Shown here one piece after another: positions 15,835 to 25,557 of a DNA stretch of 46,065 nt (positions are counted from its first letter, which is position 1; every line of letters begins with the position of its first letter). Below the pieces are notes generated by a model. That model did not search any database. It saw nothing but the letters and a program-made list of their open reading frames with translations, and was not told the DNA's origin. The stretch is from a bacterium (GTDB taxonomy: Bacteria > Ratteibacteria > UBA8468 > B48-G9 > DTJG01), in contig JAKPDB010000169.1 of assembly GCA_029552985.1 (NCBI GenBank), positions 1-46,065 on the forward strand, in the 5' to 3' direction. Position numbers and translations under genes: made by a program.

Positions 15835-16553
15835 TCTGAAAGGATTCTACCACAGTTTTCACACTGCACAACTTCTGTTTTTCTTTTGACTTTTTCCACA
15901 AGGTATCCTGGAATATAGACATAACATCCATTGCAAATACTTCCATTGGAATCATGGGTAATTCTGCATATGGCAATTCCATCTTTTTTATTCTTCTTTA
16001 CCCTTGCATAAAGTTCCAGTAATACCATGTCAATACAGGCGGCATATTCATCTCTTGTTTTCTTAATCTGATTTCTTTCTTCTTTTAACTGGTTAATTTT
16101 GATTTCAAGTTCTTTTTGTTTTGTGGTTTTTAAGTTTCTGTGTTTTTCCATTTTTTCCTGGAGTTGCTTTTCCTGTTTCTTAAACTCTTCATCCTTTTCC
16201 ATATGGACGAGAATTTCATCCTCAAGCATAGATTTTTTGTTTTTTAATGTTTCAATTTCTGTTTGAAGTGCCTGATATTCTTTATTGGTTTTTACCTCAT
16301 AAAGTTTTGACTGGAGGGTTTTTATCTGTTCCTCAATTGCTTTAAGTTCCATTTCTTTCTGTCTTCTTTCGACCCTCATATGGGTGGAAGTTTTCTGGAA
16401 CTCCTCAAGTTCTTTCTGGATGGCAATGTCTTCTCTTTCAAGGGTTTTTATTTGTTGCGGTAAATCTTCCAGAAGCGCATCAATGTCTTTTAATTTTGTA
16501 TCAAGTTCCTGAAGTTCCAGGAGCTTGTCAAGTTCTTCTTTAAGTGTTGCCAT
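15831..16553 (-). CDS. DUF164/CdsZ-type coiled-coil protein with C4 zinc ribbon
   Basis: The 240-residue product is almost entirely a charged antiparallel coiled coil (residues about 1-180, rich in LEEL and KELE heptads). It ends in a C4 zinc ribbon, CNGC and CENC. This matches the family annotated as a zinc-ribbon domain protein; its best-known relative is the chlamydial CdsZ. The molecular role in free-living bacteria is not settled. It is commonly found next to RNase HI genes, as here, so a nucleic-acid role is suggested by context only. The ATG has no ribosome-binding site and lies 7 bases after a strong -10, so the mRNA looks leaderless. Confidence 0.85.
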   Translation of the reverse strand: MATLKEELDKLLELQELDTKLKDIDALLEDLPQQIKTLEREDIAIQKELEEFQKTSTHMRVERRQKEMELKAIEEQIKTLQSKLYEVKTNKEYQALQTEIETLKNKKSMLEDEILVHMEKDEEFKKQEKQLQEKMEKHRNLKTTKQKELEIKINQLKEERNQIKKTRDEYAACIDMVLLELYARVKKNKKDGIAICRITHDSNGSICNGCYVYIPGYLVEKVKRKTEVVQCENCGRILSE

Positions 16554-16560
16554 AAACTAA

Positions 16561-16588
16561 ATTTTATCAGATTTTTTCTTTCCGTCAA
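16561..16588 (-). promoter_or_regulatory. Promoter for the zinc-ribbon/RNase HI operon, probably leaderless
   Basis: On the minus strand, TTGACG (complement of 16583-16588) and TAAAAT (complement of 16561-16566) are 16 bases apart, and the -10 is extended (TGATAAAAT). Only 7 bases separate the -10 from the ATG at 16553. No purine-rich ribosome-binding site fits between them. Confidence 0.6.
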
Positions 16589-16611
16589 CAATATAGGATT
16601 ACGATGTTTTG

Positions 16612-16660
16612 TGCTAAAATAAATTGTCAATGGTCATACGAACTTCGAGGACACAATTTA
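16612..16660 (+). promoter_or_regulatory. Extended -10 with overlapping inverted repeat
   Basis: TGCTAAAAT (16612-16620) is an extended -10 for the membrane-protein gene at 16724, giving a leader of about 97 bases. TAAATTGT (16620-16627) and ACAATTTA (16653-16660) form a perfect 8-base inverted repeat with a 25-base gap that straddles the start site, followed by AGATTTTTTC. It could be an operator or an attenuator-like hairpin. No regulator can be named. Confidence 0.4.
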
Positions 16661-16723
16661 AGATTTTTTCACCTGATACATAGCAACATCAGTAGCAGAA
16701 AAAATGAAAGAAGGTTGTGAAAA

Positions 16724-17374
16724 ATGAAAAACTATCATATATGGCAGGAGCTCAGGCACCATCTTCCTTTTTCAATTTTGAGCGTCAGTTTTGGCTTGAT
16801 GGGTATGGGCATTTTGAATTTTCTCGCTTATTCTGTTCAGGTTCAGGATATTTCCTTTCCATCAGTTGAACTATTTCATATTTTTCATCCTGCACATCTC
16901 CTTTTTTCAGCAACTGCAACAACTGCTATGTTCTGGCAGCATGAAAAAAAATTTTTCAAGGCAATCATCACGGGTTTTATCGGTTCTGTAGTGATATGCG
17001 GTATCAGCGATATCGTTATTCCTTACCTATCAGGGCTTCTGCTTGGTGCACAAATGGAATTTCACATCTGTATTATTGAACATCCATTGATTGTTTTGCC
17101 ATTTGTTATACTTGGCATTATTGTAGGATTTCTTGCTCCTGGAACACTGGAAAAACAGGAAGGCGTGATTTTTTCGCATTCGCTTCATGTTTTTACAAGT
17201 TCCATTGCTTCAATTCTCTATCTGATTGGATATGGGCTGACAGATTGGATAGATAAGATTGGTGCTGTTCTGGTTTTTATGGTCTTTGCAGTGGTGATTC
17301 CATGCTGTACAAGTGATATCGTTTTTCCACTTATTGTCACAGGCGGCGAGAAAAAACAACACTGTTGTCATTGA
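16724..17374 (+). CDS. Multi-span membrane protein of unknown function with His/Cys-rich tail
   Basis: The 216-residue protein has about five or six membrane spans, broken by short loops. Notable polar residues lie in or near spans: FHIFHPAHLLF (three His at about 51-58), FHICIIEHP, and FSHSLHVF. The C-terminus ends EKKQHCCH. The histidine spacing suggests metal binding or metal transport, but no family motif was recognised. AAGG eight bases upstream is a weak ribosome-binding site. A seven-codon frame (16704-16727, MKEGCEK) overlaps its ATG. Its 3' end overlaps the convergent histidine kinase by 7 bases. Confidence 0.6.
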   Translation: MKNYHIWQELRHHLPFSILSVSFGLMGMGILNFLAYSVQVQDISFPSVELFHIFHPAHLLFSATATTAMFWQHEKKFFKAIITGFIGSVVICGISDIVIPYLSGLLLGAQMEFHICIIEHPLIVLPFVILGIIVGFLAPGTLEKQEGVIFSHSLHVFTSSIASILYLIGYGLTDWIDKIGAVLVFMVFAVVIPCCTSDIVFPLIVTGGEKKQHCCH

Positions 17375-18780
17375 GAAGTTGTAGATGTGTTTTCCGCAGC
17401 GACTCTTGCTGGCAATTGAATGAGAAATGTAGTTCCTTCGCCAGGTTTTGAACTGACCAGAATTTTTCCATCGTGTTCTCTGACAACCTTTTGAACAATG
17501 GCAAGTCCAAAACCAGTTCCTCTTGAACCTTTTGTTGAGTAAAAAAGGTCAAAAATTTTGTTCAATGCATTTTCAGGGATACCCTTTCCATTGTCAGAAA
17601 TTTCAAGTTCAATCAATTTTGTTTCAGGAAGGTATCGTGTTGAAATTGTAATAACCCCTTTTTTCTCTTCCACAGCATCAATGGCGTTTAACAAAAGGTT
17701 TGAAACCATCCTGTCAATACGTTCTGGGTCCACTGCTACTTGAGGAATGGACGTATCGTAATTTTCAATCACTTTTATGTTTCTGTCCTTAAAGGATGCT
17801 TTCACTATTGAAACAGTTTCAGCTACTACATTGTTGAAATCACACAAACTTAATTCTGGTGCCCTGTCCTTTGCGTAGTCAAGCATGGATAATACCATTG
17901 CTTTTATTCTCTGATAACTTCTGTTTAAAATCCCCACGCCTGTTTCAATTTCTTGAAAGTTTTTATCCTGCAAACCATTGTTGACCATTTCAATACCGCC
18001 TTCCAGTCCGGTGAGCAAATTTTTGATGTCATGAGAAATGCTTCCTATTGTTTGTCCAAGTATGACAAGTTGTCTATCGCGAAGTATCTTTTGATTCAGT
18101 TTGAAATTGCTCAGAGCAAAACTCACCATGGTGCTGCCGGCAAGGATGAGAGTGGTTTCTTCAGGTGTAAAAGTGCCTCTGGAACGTTTTCTTCCGATAA
18201 GGAATATACCAAATTTTTCAGAAGTTGTTCTAAGGGGTGTAATGAGTAAATGGAATTTCTTGTTTCCAATTTTCGTGTTTTCGTATAATTGAACCTCTCC
18301 TGCGTCAAATCTTTCCTGTACAAAACTATAAAATTCATCAGGGAGTAAAAAGTTTTCAGGTAGCATCTTATATCCAGGGATGAGTGTTTTTTCATTCTCG
18401 TGTTTTAAAAACCCAACAATAATATCAACTTTCATGACCTTTTGAAGTTGATTGCCCAGGATGCTTAACAATTCAATTTCATTCGCAAGGGTTGCCATGC
18501 TTTCGGCAAGATTATGAATAAGAAGGACTTCGCTTAAAAATGGATAAAAACTTTTTTCAATCGTTTTCATGTTTTCCAGAAGTCCATCAACGAAGTTATC
18601 AACCTCAGAAATTTTTTCTTTTGTGAATGTTTTCTGTTCAAGACCCTTTATGAGAAGATTAACTTTATCTGCGAGGAATTCAACCGGTTTGACAACCACA
18701 GGATTCACCACAAATTCAATGGGTTTAATGACGGCTTCTAATGCTTCTGAAAAAGGATTTCTTTTTTTCTTTTTGCTCAT
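17368..18780 (-). CDS. Orphan histidine kinase with GAF-like sensor domain
   Basis: The 470-residue protein has no clear transmembrane span. Residues about 1-95 form an amphipathic/coiled region with repeated KPxEF-V motifs. Residues about 100-225 look like a GAF domain. The phospho-acceptor H250 lies in SISHDIKN. The ATP-binding domain has N365 in NLLLNAIDAV, D396 in ISDNGKGIP and GTGFGLAI at 421-428. It would autophosphorylate in response to a cytoplasmic cue. No response regulator is encoded nearby, so the partner is elsewhere. The -10 TTATAAT is about 23 bases upstream of the ATG, but there is no ribosome-binding site. Confidence 0.88.
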   Translation of the reverse strand: MSKKKKRNPFSEALEAVIKPIEFVVNPVVVKPVEFLADKVNLLIKGLEQKTFTKEKISEVDNFVDGLLENMKTIEKSFYPFLSEVLLIHNLAESMATLANEIELLSILGNQLQKVMKVDIIVGFLKHENEKTLIPGYKMLPENFLLPDEFYSFVQERFDAGEVQLYENTKIGNKKFHLLITPLRTTSEKFGIFLIGRKRSRGTFTPEETTLILAGSTMVSFALSNFKLNQKILRDRQLVILGQTIGSISHDIKNLLTGLEGGIEMVNNGLQDKNFQEIETGVGILNRSYQRIKAMVLSMLDYAKDRAPELSLCDFNNVVAETVSIVKASFKDRNIKVIENYDTSIPQVAVDPERIDRMVSNLLLNAIDAVEEKKGVITISTRYLPETKLIELEISDNGKGIPENALNKIFDLFYSTKGSRGTGFGLAIVQKVVREHDGKILVSSKPGEGTTFLIQLPARVAAENTSTTSQ

Positions 18781-18803
18781 TTTTGTTGGTTTTTTATTAA
18801 TAT

Positions 18804-18809
18804 ATTATA
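18804..18809 (-). promoter_or_regulatory. -10 element for the histidine kinase
   Basis: On the minus strand TATAAT lies 23 bases before the kinase ATG. The upstream -35 region is poor (TTTAGG at about 17 bases). The leader is A-rich, with no Shine-Dalgarno. Confidence 0.35.
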
Positions 18810-18945
18810 ACCCAAAAATCTTAAATCCTAAATGGAAAACCCCTTTTTGAGAAAGCAGGGAATTTTTTTTAGGTTTCGAGTCTAGAGTTTCTAAAATCAG
18901 AAAAAGAAAAAACAGAAGAAAGATTGAAGTTAAAAAAATAAAAAA

Positions 18946-19018
18946 TGGGCGGTGCAGGATTTGAACCTGCGGCCTCCTCCGTGTGAGGGAGGCGCTCTTG
19001 CCCCTGAGCCAACCGCCC
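18946..19018 (-). tRNA. tRNA-Val(CAC)
   Basis: The minus-strand 73-base sequence folds as a cloverleaf. GGGCGGT pairs with ACCGCCC, discriminator A. The D arm is GGCTCAGGGGCAAGAGC. The anticodon stem CCTCC/GGAGG surrounds CTCACAC (anticodon CAC). The T arm is GCAGG-TTCAAAT-CCTGC. No encoded CCA. CAC decodes GUG. Confidence 0.95.
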
Positions 19019-19027
19019 GTGCTTTTT

Positions 19028-19036
19028 ATTTTACCA
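19028..19036 (-). promoter_or_regulatory. Extended -10 for tRNA-Val
   Basis: The minus strand reads TGGTAAAAT, 9 bases before the tRNA 5' end. No good -35 is visible; the upstream region lies in the end of the ABC permease gene. Confidence 0.45.
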
Positions 19037-19040
19037 TATT

Positions 19041-20681
19041 CTAAATCGAGAAGGATATTTCCTGTTTTCCAGATATTCTGTGGATGATCATTAAAGCTGC
19101 AAAACTGACAATCATTCCAAGCACTCCCAGGGCAGATGCAATATACGGACCATCAGTGATTCTTCCAGCAAGCTGGTAGATTCCTTTTGCAAGCGGGAAA
19201 TACTGCTGTTTGTTTACCAGTATCAAACTGCTTGAGACCTCCATCATAGAAAACGCAAAAGAGAATATGAAACCTGCTATAATTCCACTTCTCAACATTG
19301 GCATTGTGATGCTGACAAAAGTTTTCCATCTTGATGCGCCCAGGTTGAATGCTGCTTCTTCACACGAAATGTCAATCTGTTGAAAGTTTGCGACCACGGC
19401 CCTTACTGCAAATGGCAGGCGTCTGAGAACATAAGCGATTATAAGAAGAAACACAGGAAAATTTCTCGGGTCGATAGTGGTTTCTGAAAATGCAAGAACA
19501 TAGGAAAATGCAAAGACAATTCCGGGCACAGCCATTGGAAGAATCACAAAACTTTCAAGAATATTTTTCCCCTTGATTTGCGTTCTGGATAATATCATGC
19601 CTGTGGCAACACTGATGGCCAAAATCAATATTCCTGTGATAATACAATAAACCGTACTGTTTATCAGGCTGATTTTTGCGATTGGATGAAGAAATACATC
19701 TCTGTAATATTGGAATGTCCATCTGTCAGGAAGAATTGTGAAAAACCACCTCTGGGAAATTGAGTTAAGAATTACTGATATGTGGGGTAAAAGCGAGATA
19801 AAAAGGAGAAGTCCAAGAGAAACTGAAATTGCTATTGATACAGGCGTTGAAATACGCAATGGCTCCATTGTTGTTTTGTATCTCGCTATCCCTACGAAAG
19901 ACATTTTTACCAGCAAATATCTGGTGAAAAAAAACAGTATCATCGCAAGAATACAGATAAATATGATAAGAACATAACCAGCTGGATTTGAATAAATATC
20001 TGTGAGAGATTGAAATATCAGGACCGGAATCAGGTTTGGATAATCAAATACAATGGGAGTACCGAGGTCAGTAAGTGACCATATAAACACAAGAAATGCG
20101 CCGGCAAAATATCCTGGCAGAGAAAGTGGAAAAATGATTTTTCTGAAATTTTGCAGCAGTGAAGCGCCAAGATTTTCAGCAGCTTCAATGCAGGACGTTT
20201 CTATGTTTTCAAGGGAAGAAAGAATGTTCAGGTAAATAATAGGATACAGATGAAGAACCTGTAGTATAAAAATTCCTGTAAGCCCTGTTCCAAGAAAATC
20301 TATGGGTGTGGTGGTAATGCCCAGTTTCATCAGTACCAAATTTACTGGACCAAAACGCGAGAGAATCTGTCTCATGGCTATTGCAGAGACAAAAGGCGGC
20401 GCCACAAGAGGAACAAGGAATGCTTTTCGCCAGAAATTTTTTGCAGGGATTTTTACAAAACTCATCACATAAGCCAGTGGAAAACCAATAATACTGGTTG
20501 CAATGGTTACTGAAATTGCAAGGAAAATGCTATTGAAAAGGCTCTGTCTCACACTGATACTTGACCACACAATAGGAAAAAGATGGATTGACACATCAGC
20601 GGATTTCCAGAAAACAAATACAAGCGGATACCCTGTAAATATGACAAAAAACAGCAGCAGCGCAAAAAATAAATTTTTCAT
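19041..20681 (-). CDS. ABC transporter permease, two fused domains (Fe3+/FbpB-like)
   Basis: The 546-residue protein has two repeated permease halves, each with a BPD_transp_1 pattern. The cytoplasmic EAA loops read EAAENLGASLLQNF at about 165-178 and EEAAFNLGASRWKTF in the second half. There are about 12 spans, with the first near the N-terminus. Fused two-domain permeases are typical of ferric-iron (FbpB/SfuB) and related thiamine or phosphonate importers. It overlaps the ATPase gene by 4 bases (ATGA). No substrate-binding protein gene is nearby, so the cargo is uncertain; iron is the family-level guess. Confidence 0.85.
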   Translation of the reverse strand: MKNLFFALLLFFVIFTGYPLVFVFWKSADVSIHLFPIVWSSISVRQSLFNSIFLAISVTIATSIIGFPLAYVMSFVKIPAKNFWRKAFLVPLVAPPFVSAIAMRQILSRFGPVNLVLMKLGITTTPIDFLGTGLTGIFILQVLHLYPIIYLNILSSLENIETSCIEAAENLGASLLQNFRKIIFPLSLPGYFAGAFLVFIWSLTDLGTPIVFDYPNLIPVLIFQSLTDIYSNPAGYVLIIFICILAMILFFFTRYLLVKMSFVGIARYKTTMEPLRISTPVSIAISVSLGLLLFISLLPHISVILNSISQRWFFTILPDRWTFQYYRDVFLHPIAKISLINSTVYCIITGILILAISVATGMILSRTQIKGKNILESFVILPMAVPGIVFAFSYVLAFSETTIDPRNFPVFLLIIAYVLRRLPFAVRAVVANFQQIDISCEEAAFNLGASRWKTFVSITMPMLRSGIIAGFIFSFAFSMMEVSSSLILVNKQQYFPLAKGIYQLAGRITDGPYIASALGVLGMIVSFAALMIIHRISGKQEISFSI

Positions 20682-21742
20682 TGTTTGTTGAATAGCAAAA
20701 TATTTTCTGGGTTAATTCCGATTACACACGTTTTTTTATCTGGCTGGCTGAATGAAATTGCTGGCAATACTGCCCTGAAAATTGTGTGATTTTTCTTCAA
20801 AACAAGGTTGATAAAAGCGCCTGCATATTCATATAAATCAATTTCACATTCAATTTTGTTGATTGTATTCGGGTGTGCTGGAAACTGAATGAATTCTGGC
20901 CTAAATCCTGCAATGACCTGTTGATTGATAGAAAACTCACTGGCTGATTTTGCCTTAATCATTCCAATGTCTGTTTCAATATCATATAATCCACTTTTTA
21001 CTTCTTTGACCACACCACAGACTTCATTCAACTGTCCAAGAAATCTGGCTGCTTGAAGGGTTGAGGGTTTTTGATAAACAATTTCAGGGCTTCCCATTTC
21101 AACAATATTTCCATTAAGCATTACTGCAATGGTATCTGCAAGATACATTGCTTCCTTCTGGTCATGGGTCACATATATCGTGGTGATTCCGAGATTTTTG
21201 TGGAGCGTTTTGATTTCCTGCCTCAACTGGTCTCGCAGATGTGCATCAAGGTTGCTCAATGGTTCATCAAGAAGAAGAATATCAGGTTCAATCACCAGGG
21301 CTCTTGCAAGTGCTACTCTTTGCTGCTGTCCTCCAGAAAGTTGCTGGGGCTTTTTTGTGGAATGTTGTTTTAAATCAACCATATCAAGAACCCTGTTGAC
21401 CTTTTCTTTTATTTCACTGGCAGGCATTTTTCTTATTCTGAGACCGAAGGCAACATTTTCAAATACTGTCATATGTGGCCATAAACTGTAGTTTTGAAAG
21501 ACCATTGCCATGTTTCTTCTATTTGCAGGAGTATTTGTAATGTCTCTGTCTTCAACGAAAATTTTTCCACTGTCAGGACTGACAAATCCAGCAATGATTC
21601 GTAGAAGTGTGGTCTTACCGCTTCCTGAAGGACCAAGCAATGCAAAAAATTCAGATTTACCAACACTGATGGATACATCGTCAAGAATCACTGTGTCGTG
21701 ATATTTTTTTCTGATATTCATAGCAGCAAGCTTTGCGTTCAT
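20678..21742 (-). CDS. ABC transporter ATPase (FbpC/PotA-like)
   Basis: The 354-residue ATPase has Walker A LGPSGSGKTT at about 35-44, Q-loop FQNYSLWPH, signature LSGGQQQRVALARAL, Walker B ILLLDEPLSNLD and the switch histidine in YVTHDQKEA. The C-terminal 110 residues match the TOBE-type domain of importer ATPases of this class. It pairs with the fused permease immediately downstream (4-base overlap). Upstream overlap (ATGA) with the GTPase ties it into the gltX-uvrA operon. Confidence 0.9.
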   Translation of the reverse strand: MNAKLAAMNIRKKYHDTVILDDVSISVGKSEFFALLGPSGSGKTTLLRIIAGFVSPDSGKIFVEDRDITNTPANRRNMAMVFQNYSLWPHMTVFENVAFGLRIRKMPASEIKEKVNRVLDMVDLKQHSTKKPQQLSGGQQQRVALARALVIEPDILLLDEPLSNLDAHLRDQLRQEIKTLHKNLGITTIYVTHDQKEAMYLADTIAVMLNGNIVEMGSPEIVYQKPSTLQAARFLGQLNEVCGVVKEVKSGLYDIETDIGMIKAKSASEFSINQQVIAGFRPEFIQFPAHPNTINKIECEIDLYEYAGAFINLVLKKNHTIFRAVLPAISFSQPDKKTCVIGINPENILLFNKQ

Positions 21743-22716
21743 TTCATTTCCTCTGCGTGTATTTCTACCAGGTCTCTGTCCTCAAGAACATAGTCCCTGC
21801 CTGCTATGATTGGATTTCCTGTGCCCTGCTTCCATAATCTTGCATATCTAAAAGTTTTTACCAGGTCCTTATGAATTGCCCTTGCAAGGTCTTCAAGCGT
21901 AGAATTTGCCGCGATGGTATAAGGGTCTTTCATTTCAGGGGGCTTGCCTGGAATTTTTGTATAAACCCTGATAATTTCAAGTTTCTTGAATATTTGTTCT
22001 GCAAGCAGGTCAAGGTTAATATTTTGTAATACTGAAATCGGTACAATTTGATTGCCTATCGGATAAAGATCGCATAGCACATTTCTTATGTCCTGCCAGG
22101 AAGGAACATCAATTTTGTTTCCCACCCAGAGTATTTTTTTTGTGAATTCCCAGGTATCAGGTAATTTGATTTTGAATTGTTCAAGTACCTGCATGGTCTG
22201 TTCCATTTTTTCAAGGATATCATCGTCGGAAAGGTCGAGAAGTATAAGAATGATATCGCTCTTTCTCATCATATCGCCAAGCCAGTTTTCAGAAATTCCT
22301 GGCAAAAGGGCAGGTGTATCAATCAATTGAATCTGGATATCCTGGTACTGTAACATGCCTGGCTGGGGGATTTTTGTCGTGAATGGATAATCTGCAATTT
22401 CTGGCTTTGCCTTGGTTGTTACTGCAAGAAGGCTTGACTTTCCAGTATTTGGTGGCCCTGCAATGATAATTTGGCCTGCGCCTTCCCTTTCTATTGTCGG
22501 AACAGGACTTCCCCTTGATATTACCTTTTTCTCAGCAGCTTCCTTTCTGAGTTTCGCAATTTTTGACTTGAGTTCTTTTTGAAGTTTTTCAGTTCCCTTA
22601 TGTTTGGGCATGATTGCCATCATCTCAAGAAGGATGGCAATTTTTTCTTCAGGAGTCTTTGCGTTTTTTAATTCTGCTTCCTTTGTATGATAATGTGGAG
22701 GAAGATTTGCAACCAT
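21739..22716 (-). CDS. DRG/Obg-like GTPase with TGS domain
   Basis: The 325-residue protein has a basic helical N-terminus with KEAAEKK. The GTPase core follows: G1 AGPPNTGKSS at about 86-95, a switch region with YPFTT at 110-114, G3 DTPA at 133-136 and G4 NKID at 200-203. The C-terminal region from about 250 has the TGS fold (PYTIAANSTLEDLARAIHKD...RDYVLEDRDLVEIH). This is the developmentally-regulated GTPase (DRG) arrangement, common in archaea and eukaryotes and patchy in bacteria. These bind ribosomes, so a translation role is likely, but the bacterial function is not established. It starts 9 bases after uvrA. Confidence 0.85.
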   Translation of the reverse strand: MVANLPPHYHTKEAELKNAKTPEEKIAILLEMMAIMPKHKGTEKLQKELKSKIAKLRKEAAEKKVISRGSPVPTIEREGAGQIIIAGPPNTGKSSLLAVTTKAKPEIADYPFTTKIPQPGMLQYQDIQIQLIDTPALLPGISENWLGDMMRKSDIILILLDLSDDDILEKMEQTMQVLEQFKIKLPDTWEFTKKILWVGNKIDVPSWQDIRNVLCDLYPIGNQIVPISVLQNINLDLLAEQIFKKLEIIRVYTKIPGKPPEMKDPYTIAANSTLEDLARAIHKDLVKTFRYARLWKQGTGNPIIAGRDYVLEDRDLVEIHAEEMK

Positions 22717-22725
22717 AAAAGTTCC

Positions 22726-25557
22726 TCACGCAACAGTTGTAATTTTTTGATAAAGTGCCCTGCGTAAAAATTGTCCTGTGTATGACTTTTTATGTTTCGC
22801 AACCTCTTCAGGAGTTCCAGTACAGACAATCTGGCCGCCTTTGTCTCCACCTTCAGGGCCAAGGTCTATAATATAGTCAGCGGACTTTATCACTTCGATA
22901 TTATGTTCAATAACCACAACAGTGCTTCCCCTGTCAACCAATCGGTTTAACACTGTGAGCAATTTCTGGATGTCGTAAAGATGAAGACCTGTTGTAGGTT
23001 CATCAAGGATGTAAAGTGTTTTTTCATTTCCCTTTCTGGATAGTTCTGCGGCAAGTTTCACCCTTTGAGCTTCTCCTCCTGAAAGTGTTGTTGCAGGTTG
23101 ACCCAGTTCAAGATAACCCAATCCCACATCGCATAATGTCTGCAGTTTTGTAGCGAGGGGATGGATGTGTTTGAAAAATTCAAATGCTTCTTCAATTCTC
23201 ATTTCCAGAATTTCCGCGATATTTTTTCCACGATAGGTGATTTCAAGGGTTTCTTTGTTATATCGTTTTCCGCCACAAACCTCGCATGGGATAAAGACAT
23301 CAGGCAAAAAATGCATTTCAATTTTCATAATACCTTCTCCCTGGCATGCCTGACATCTGCCGTCTCTCAAATTAAAACTGAATCTGCCTGGTTTGTAACC
23401 CCTGATTCTTGATTCCTGGGTATAACTGAACAGTTTTCTGATAAGGTCAAAGGCACCAGAGTAAGTGGCTGGATTTGACCTTGGAGTTCTTCCGATTGGA
23501 GATTGGTCAATGATGACAACCTTATCAATATTTTCTACACCCACAATGGCTTTGTGTTTTCCTGGTACTGCCTTGCTGTTATAAAGTATTTTTCGTAACC
23601 CCTGAGTAAGTACATCGTCAATTAAACTGCTTTTTCCAGAACCACTGACGCCTGTGACACACACAAAAAGCCCCAGGGGAATGTCAACATTGATATTTTT
23701 CAGGTTGTTGTGGGATGCACCAATGATAGAAATGTACTTGTCCTGCGCTTTACGCCTTGTTTTTGGAACAGGGATTGACAGTACGCCCGCAAGATATTTG
23801 CCGGTAATAGACCTTTCAGAAAGAATGATTTCTTCTATAGTGCCACAACCAACAATCTCTCCTCCATTTTTTCCTGCACCAGGACCAAGGTCTATGATGT
23901 AATCTGCATTTCTCATCATTTCTTCATCGTGTTCTATTACAATAACAGTGTTACCAAGAGAGGAAAGATGTTTCAGTGTCGTGATTAATCTGTGGTTGTC
24001 TCGCGGATGTAATCCTATGCTCGGTTCGTCCAGAATATATAGAACACCAACCAATCCTGAACCTATTTGAGTTGCCAGCCGGATTCTTTCTGCTTCACCT
24101 CCTGAAAGGGTGTGGGTCATTCTGTCAAGAGTTAGATAATCAAGCCCGACCTCTTCAAGAAAACTGGTTCTACTTATGATTTCTTTGAGAATTTGTCTAG
24201 CAATCAATTGTTGTTTTTCAGTAAGATTCAGGTTTTCAAAAAATCGTTTCACAGATGAAACACTCATTCTGCAAACATCCATGATAGACCTGTCTTGTAC
24301 TGTCACTGCCAGTGCTTCTGGTTTTAATCTGTCTCCCTTACAGGAAGGGCACACAAGTTCTCTCATGTATTTCATGATTTCTTCGCGTCTGAATTCACTT
24401 TCTGTTTGTTGAAAAAGCCGCTCAAGATTTGGAATAACTCCTTCGTAGCTTTCTTCTTCATCGCCGTAAAGAATGAAATTAATTTCTCTGTCAGACAGGT
24501 CACATACTCGGGTATCCAGAGTTTTTCCGATATGATGCAACATATTTCTCAAAAGTCCTCTGTAATAGAAAAATAAATGTCTTCCGCCTGTATCCTGCCA
24601 AGGTTTGATTGCTCCTTCCCGGAATGTCTTATTTTTGTCGGGAATTACAAGTTCAGGGTCTATTTTCATTAAAAAGCCAAGTCCTTTGCACTTAGGGCAC
24701 GCACCATAGGGACTGTTAAATGAAAAATTTCTTGGTTCAAGTTGATCAAAACTGATTCCACAGACAGGACATCCAAATTTCTCATTAAACAACTGGTCTG
24801 AACCGTTCTGATTGACAATAAGTAAACCTTTGCCGATTTTCAATCCCATTTCAACACTTTCAGCAATTCTCTGTCTGTCTGAGGACTTCTCAAGTTCATC
24901 AATTACGACTTCAATGGAATGGGTTTTATATCTTTTTAAAGAAATTTCGTCGTCAAGGTCAAAAATTTTTCCATCTATTCTGGCTTTCAAAAAGCCCGAC
25001 TTTTTGATTTCTTCAAGAATTTTTCTGTATTCTCCCTTTCTTCCACGAATAATCGGCGCAAGTATAAGAAGTTTTGTGTTTTCAGGAAGAGCCATAATTT
25101 TATCGATAATCTCGCTTGAGGATATTTTTGAAATTGGTCTATGGCATTCTGGACAATGAGGTTTTCCAATTCTTGCGTAAAGTAATCTTAAGTAATCATA
25201 GATTTCAGTGGTTGTAGCAACAGTGGAACGAGGATTTGACGCTGATTTTCTTTGTTCAATCGCAATGGCAGGAGGAAGTCCAAAAATGTGGTCAACATCA
25301 GGTTTTTTCATCTGTTCAAGAAACTGTCTTGCGTAAGCAGAGAGACTTTCAATGTATCTCCGCTGTCCTTCAGCATAAAGAGTATCAAAAGCAAGGGATG
25401 ATTTACCTGAACCGGAAATTCCTGTAATCACAATAAATTTGTTCCTCGGTATTTTAACCGAGATATTTTTCAGGTTGTGTTCCCTTGCTCCCTGAACGAT
25501 GATATACTGAGCACTTTCTTCAGGAATCAAGTTTTGATTTTTTATTTCCTGATCCAT
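22726..25557 (-). CDS. uvrA: Excinuclease ABC subunit A
   Basis: The 943-residue damage sensor has two ABC ATPase cores. Walker [13 protein letters not shown] near the N-terminus and [12 protein letters not shown] in the second half match signatures [12 protein letters not shown] and [12 protein letters not shown]. Zinc modules include [15 protein letters not shown] with [18 protein letters not shown] and [18 protein letters not shown]. It works with UvrB (encoded at 39931). Full family length. It overlaps cysS by 16 bases and so is part of the gltX operon, an unusual home for a repair gene. Confidence 0.97.
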   Translation of the reverse strand: MDQEIKNQNLIPEESAQYIIVQGAREHNLKNISVKIPRNKFIVITGISGSGKSSLAFDTLYAEGQRRYIESLSAYARQFLEQMKKPDVDHIFGLPPAIAIEQRKSASNPRSTVATTTEIYDYLRLLYARIGKPHCPECHRPISKISSSEIIDKIMALPENTKLLILAPIIRGRKGEYRKILEEIKKSGFLKARIDGKIFDLDDEISLKRYKTHSIEVVIDELEKSSDRQRIAESVEMGLKIGKGLLIVNQNGSDQLFNEKFGCPVCGISFDQLEPRNFSFNSPYGACPKCKGLGFLMKIDPELVIPDKNKTFREGAIKPWQDTGGRHLFFYYRGLLRNMLHHIGKTLDTRVCDLSDREINFILYGDEEESYEGVIPNLERLFQQTESEFRREEIMKYMRELVCPSCKGDRLKPEALAVTVQDRSIMDVCRMSVSSVKRFFENLNLTEKQQLIARQILKEIISRTSFLEEVGLDYLTLDRMTHTLSGGEAERIRLATQIGSGLVGVLYILDEPSIGLHPRDNHRLITTLKHLSSLGNTVIVIEHDEEMMRNADYIIDLGPGAGKNGGEIVGCGTIEEIILSERSITGKYLAGVLSIPVPKTRRKAQDKYISIIGASHNNLKNINVDIPLGLFVCVTGVSGSGKSSLIDDVLTQGLRKILYNSKAVPGKHKAIVGVENIDKVVIIDQSPIGRTPRSNPATYSGAFDLIRKLFSYTQESRIRGYKPGRFSFNLRDGRCQACQGEGIMKIEMHFLPDVFIPCEVCGGKRYNKETLEITYRGKNIAEILEMRIEEAFEFFKHIHPLATKLQTLCDVGLGYLELGQPATTLSGGEAQRVKLAAELSRKGNEKTLYILDEPTTGLHLYDIQKLLTVLNRLVDRGSTVVVIEHNIEVIKSADYIIDLGPEGGDKGGQIVCTGTPEEVAKHKKSYTGQFLRRALYQKITTVA

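Noticed and set aside
16704-16727. Seven-codon frame (MKEGCEK) overlapping the membrane protein ATG
   Set aside because: It could be a leader peptide, but such short frames occur by chance in A-rich sequence and no attenuator structure goes with it.
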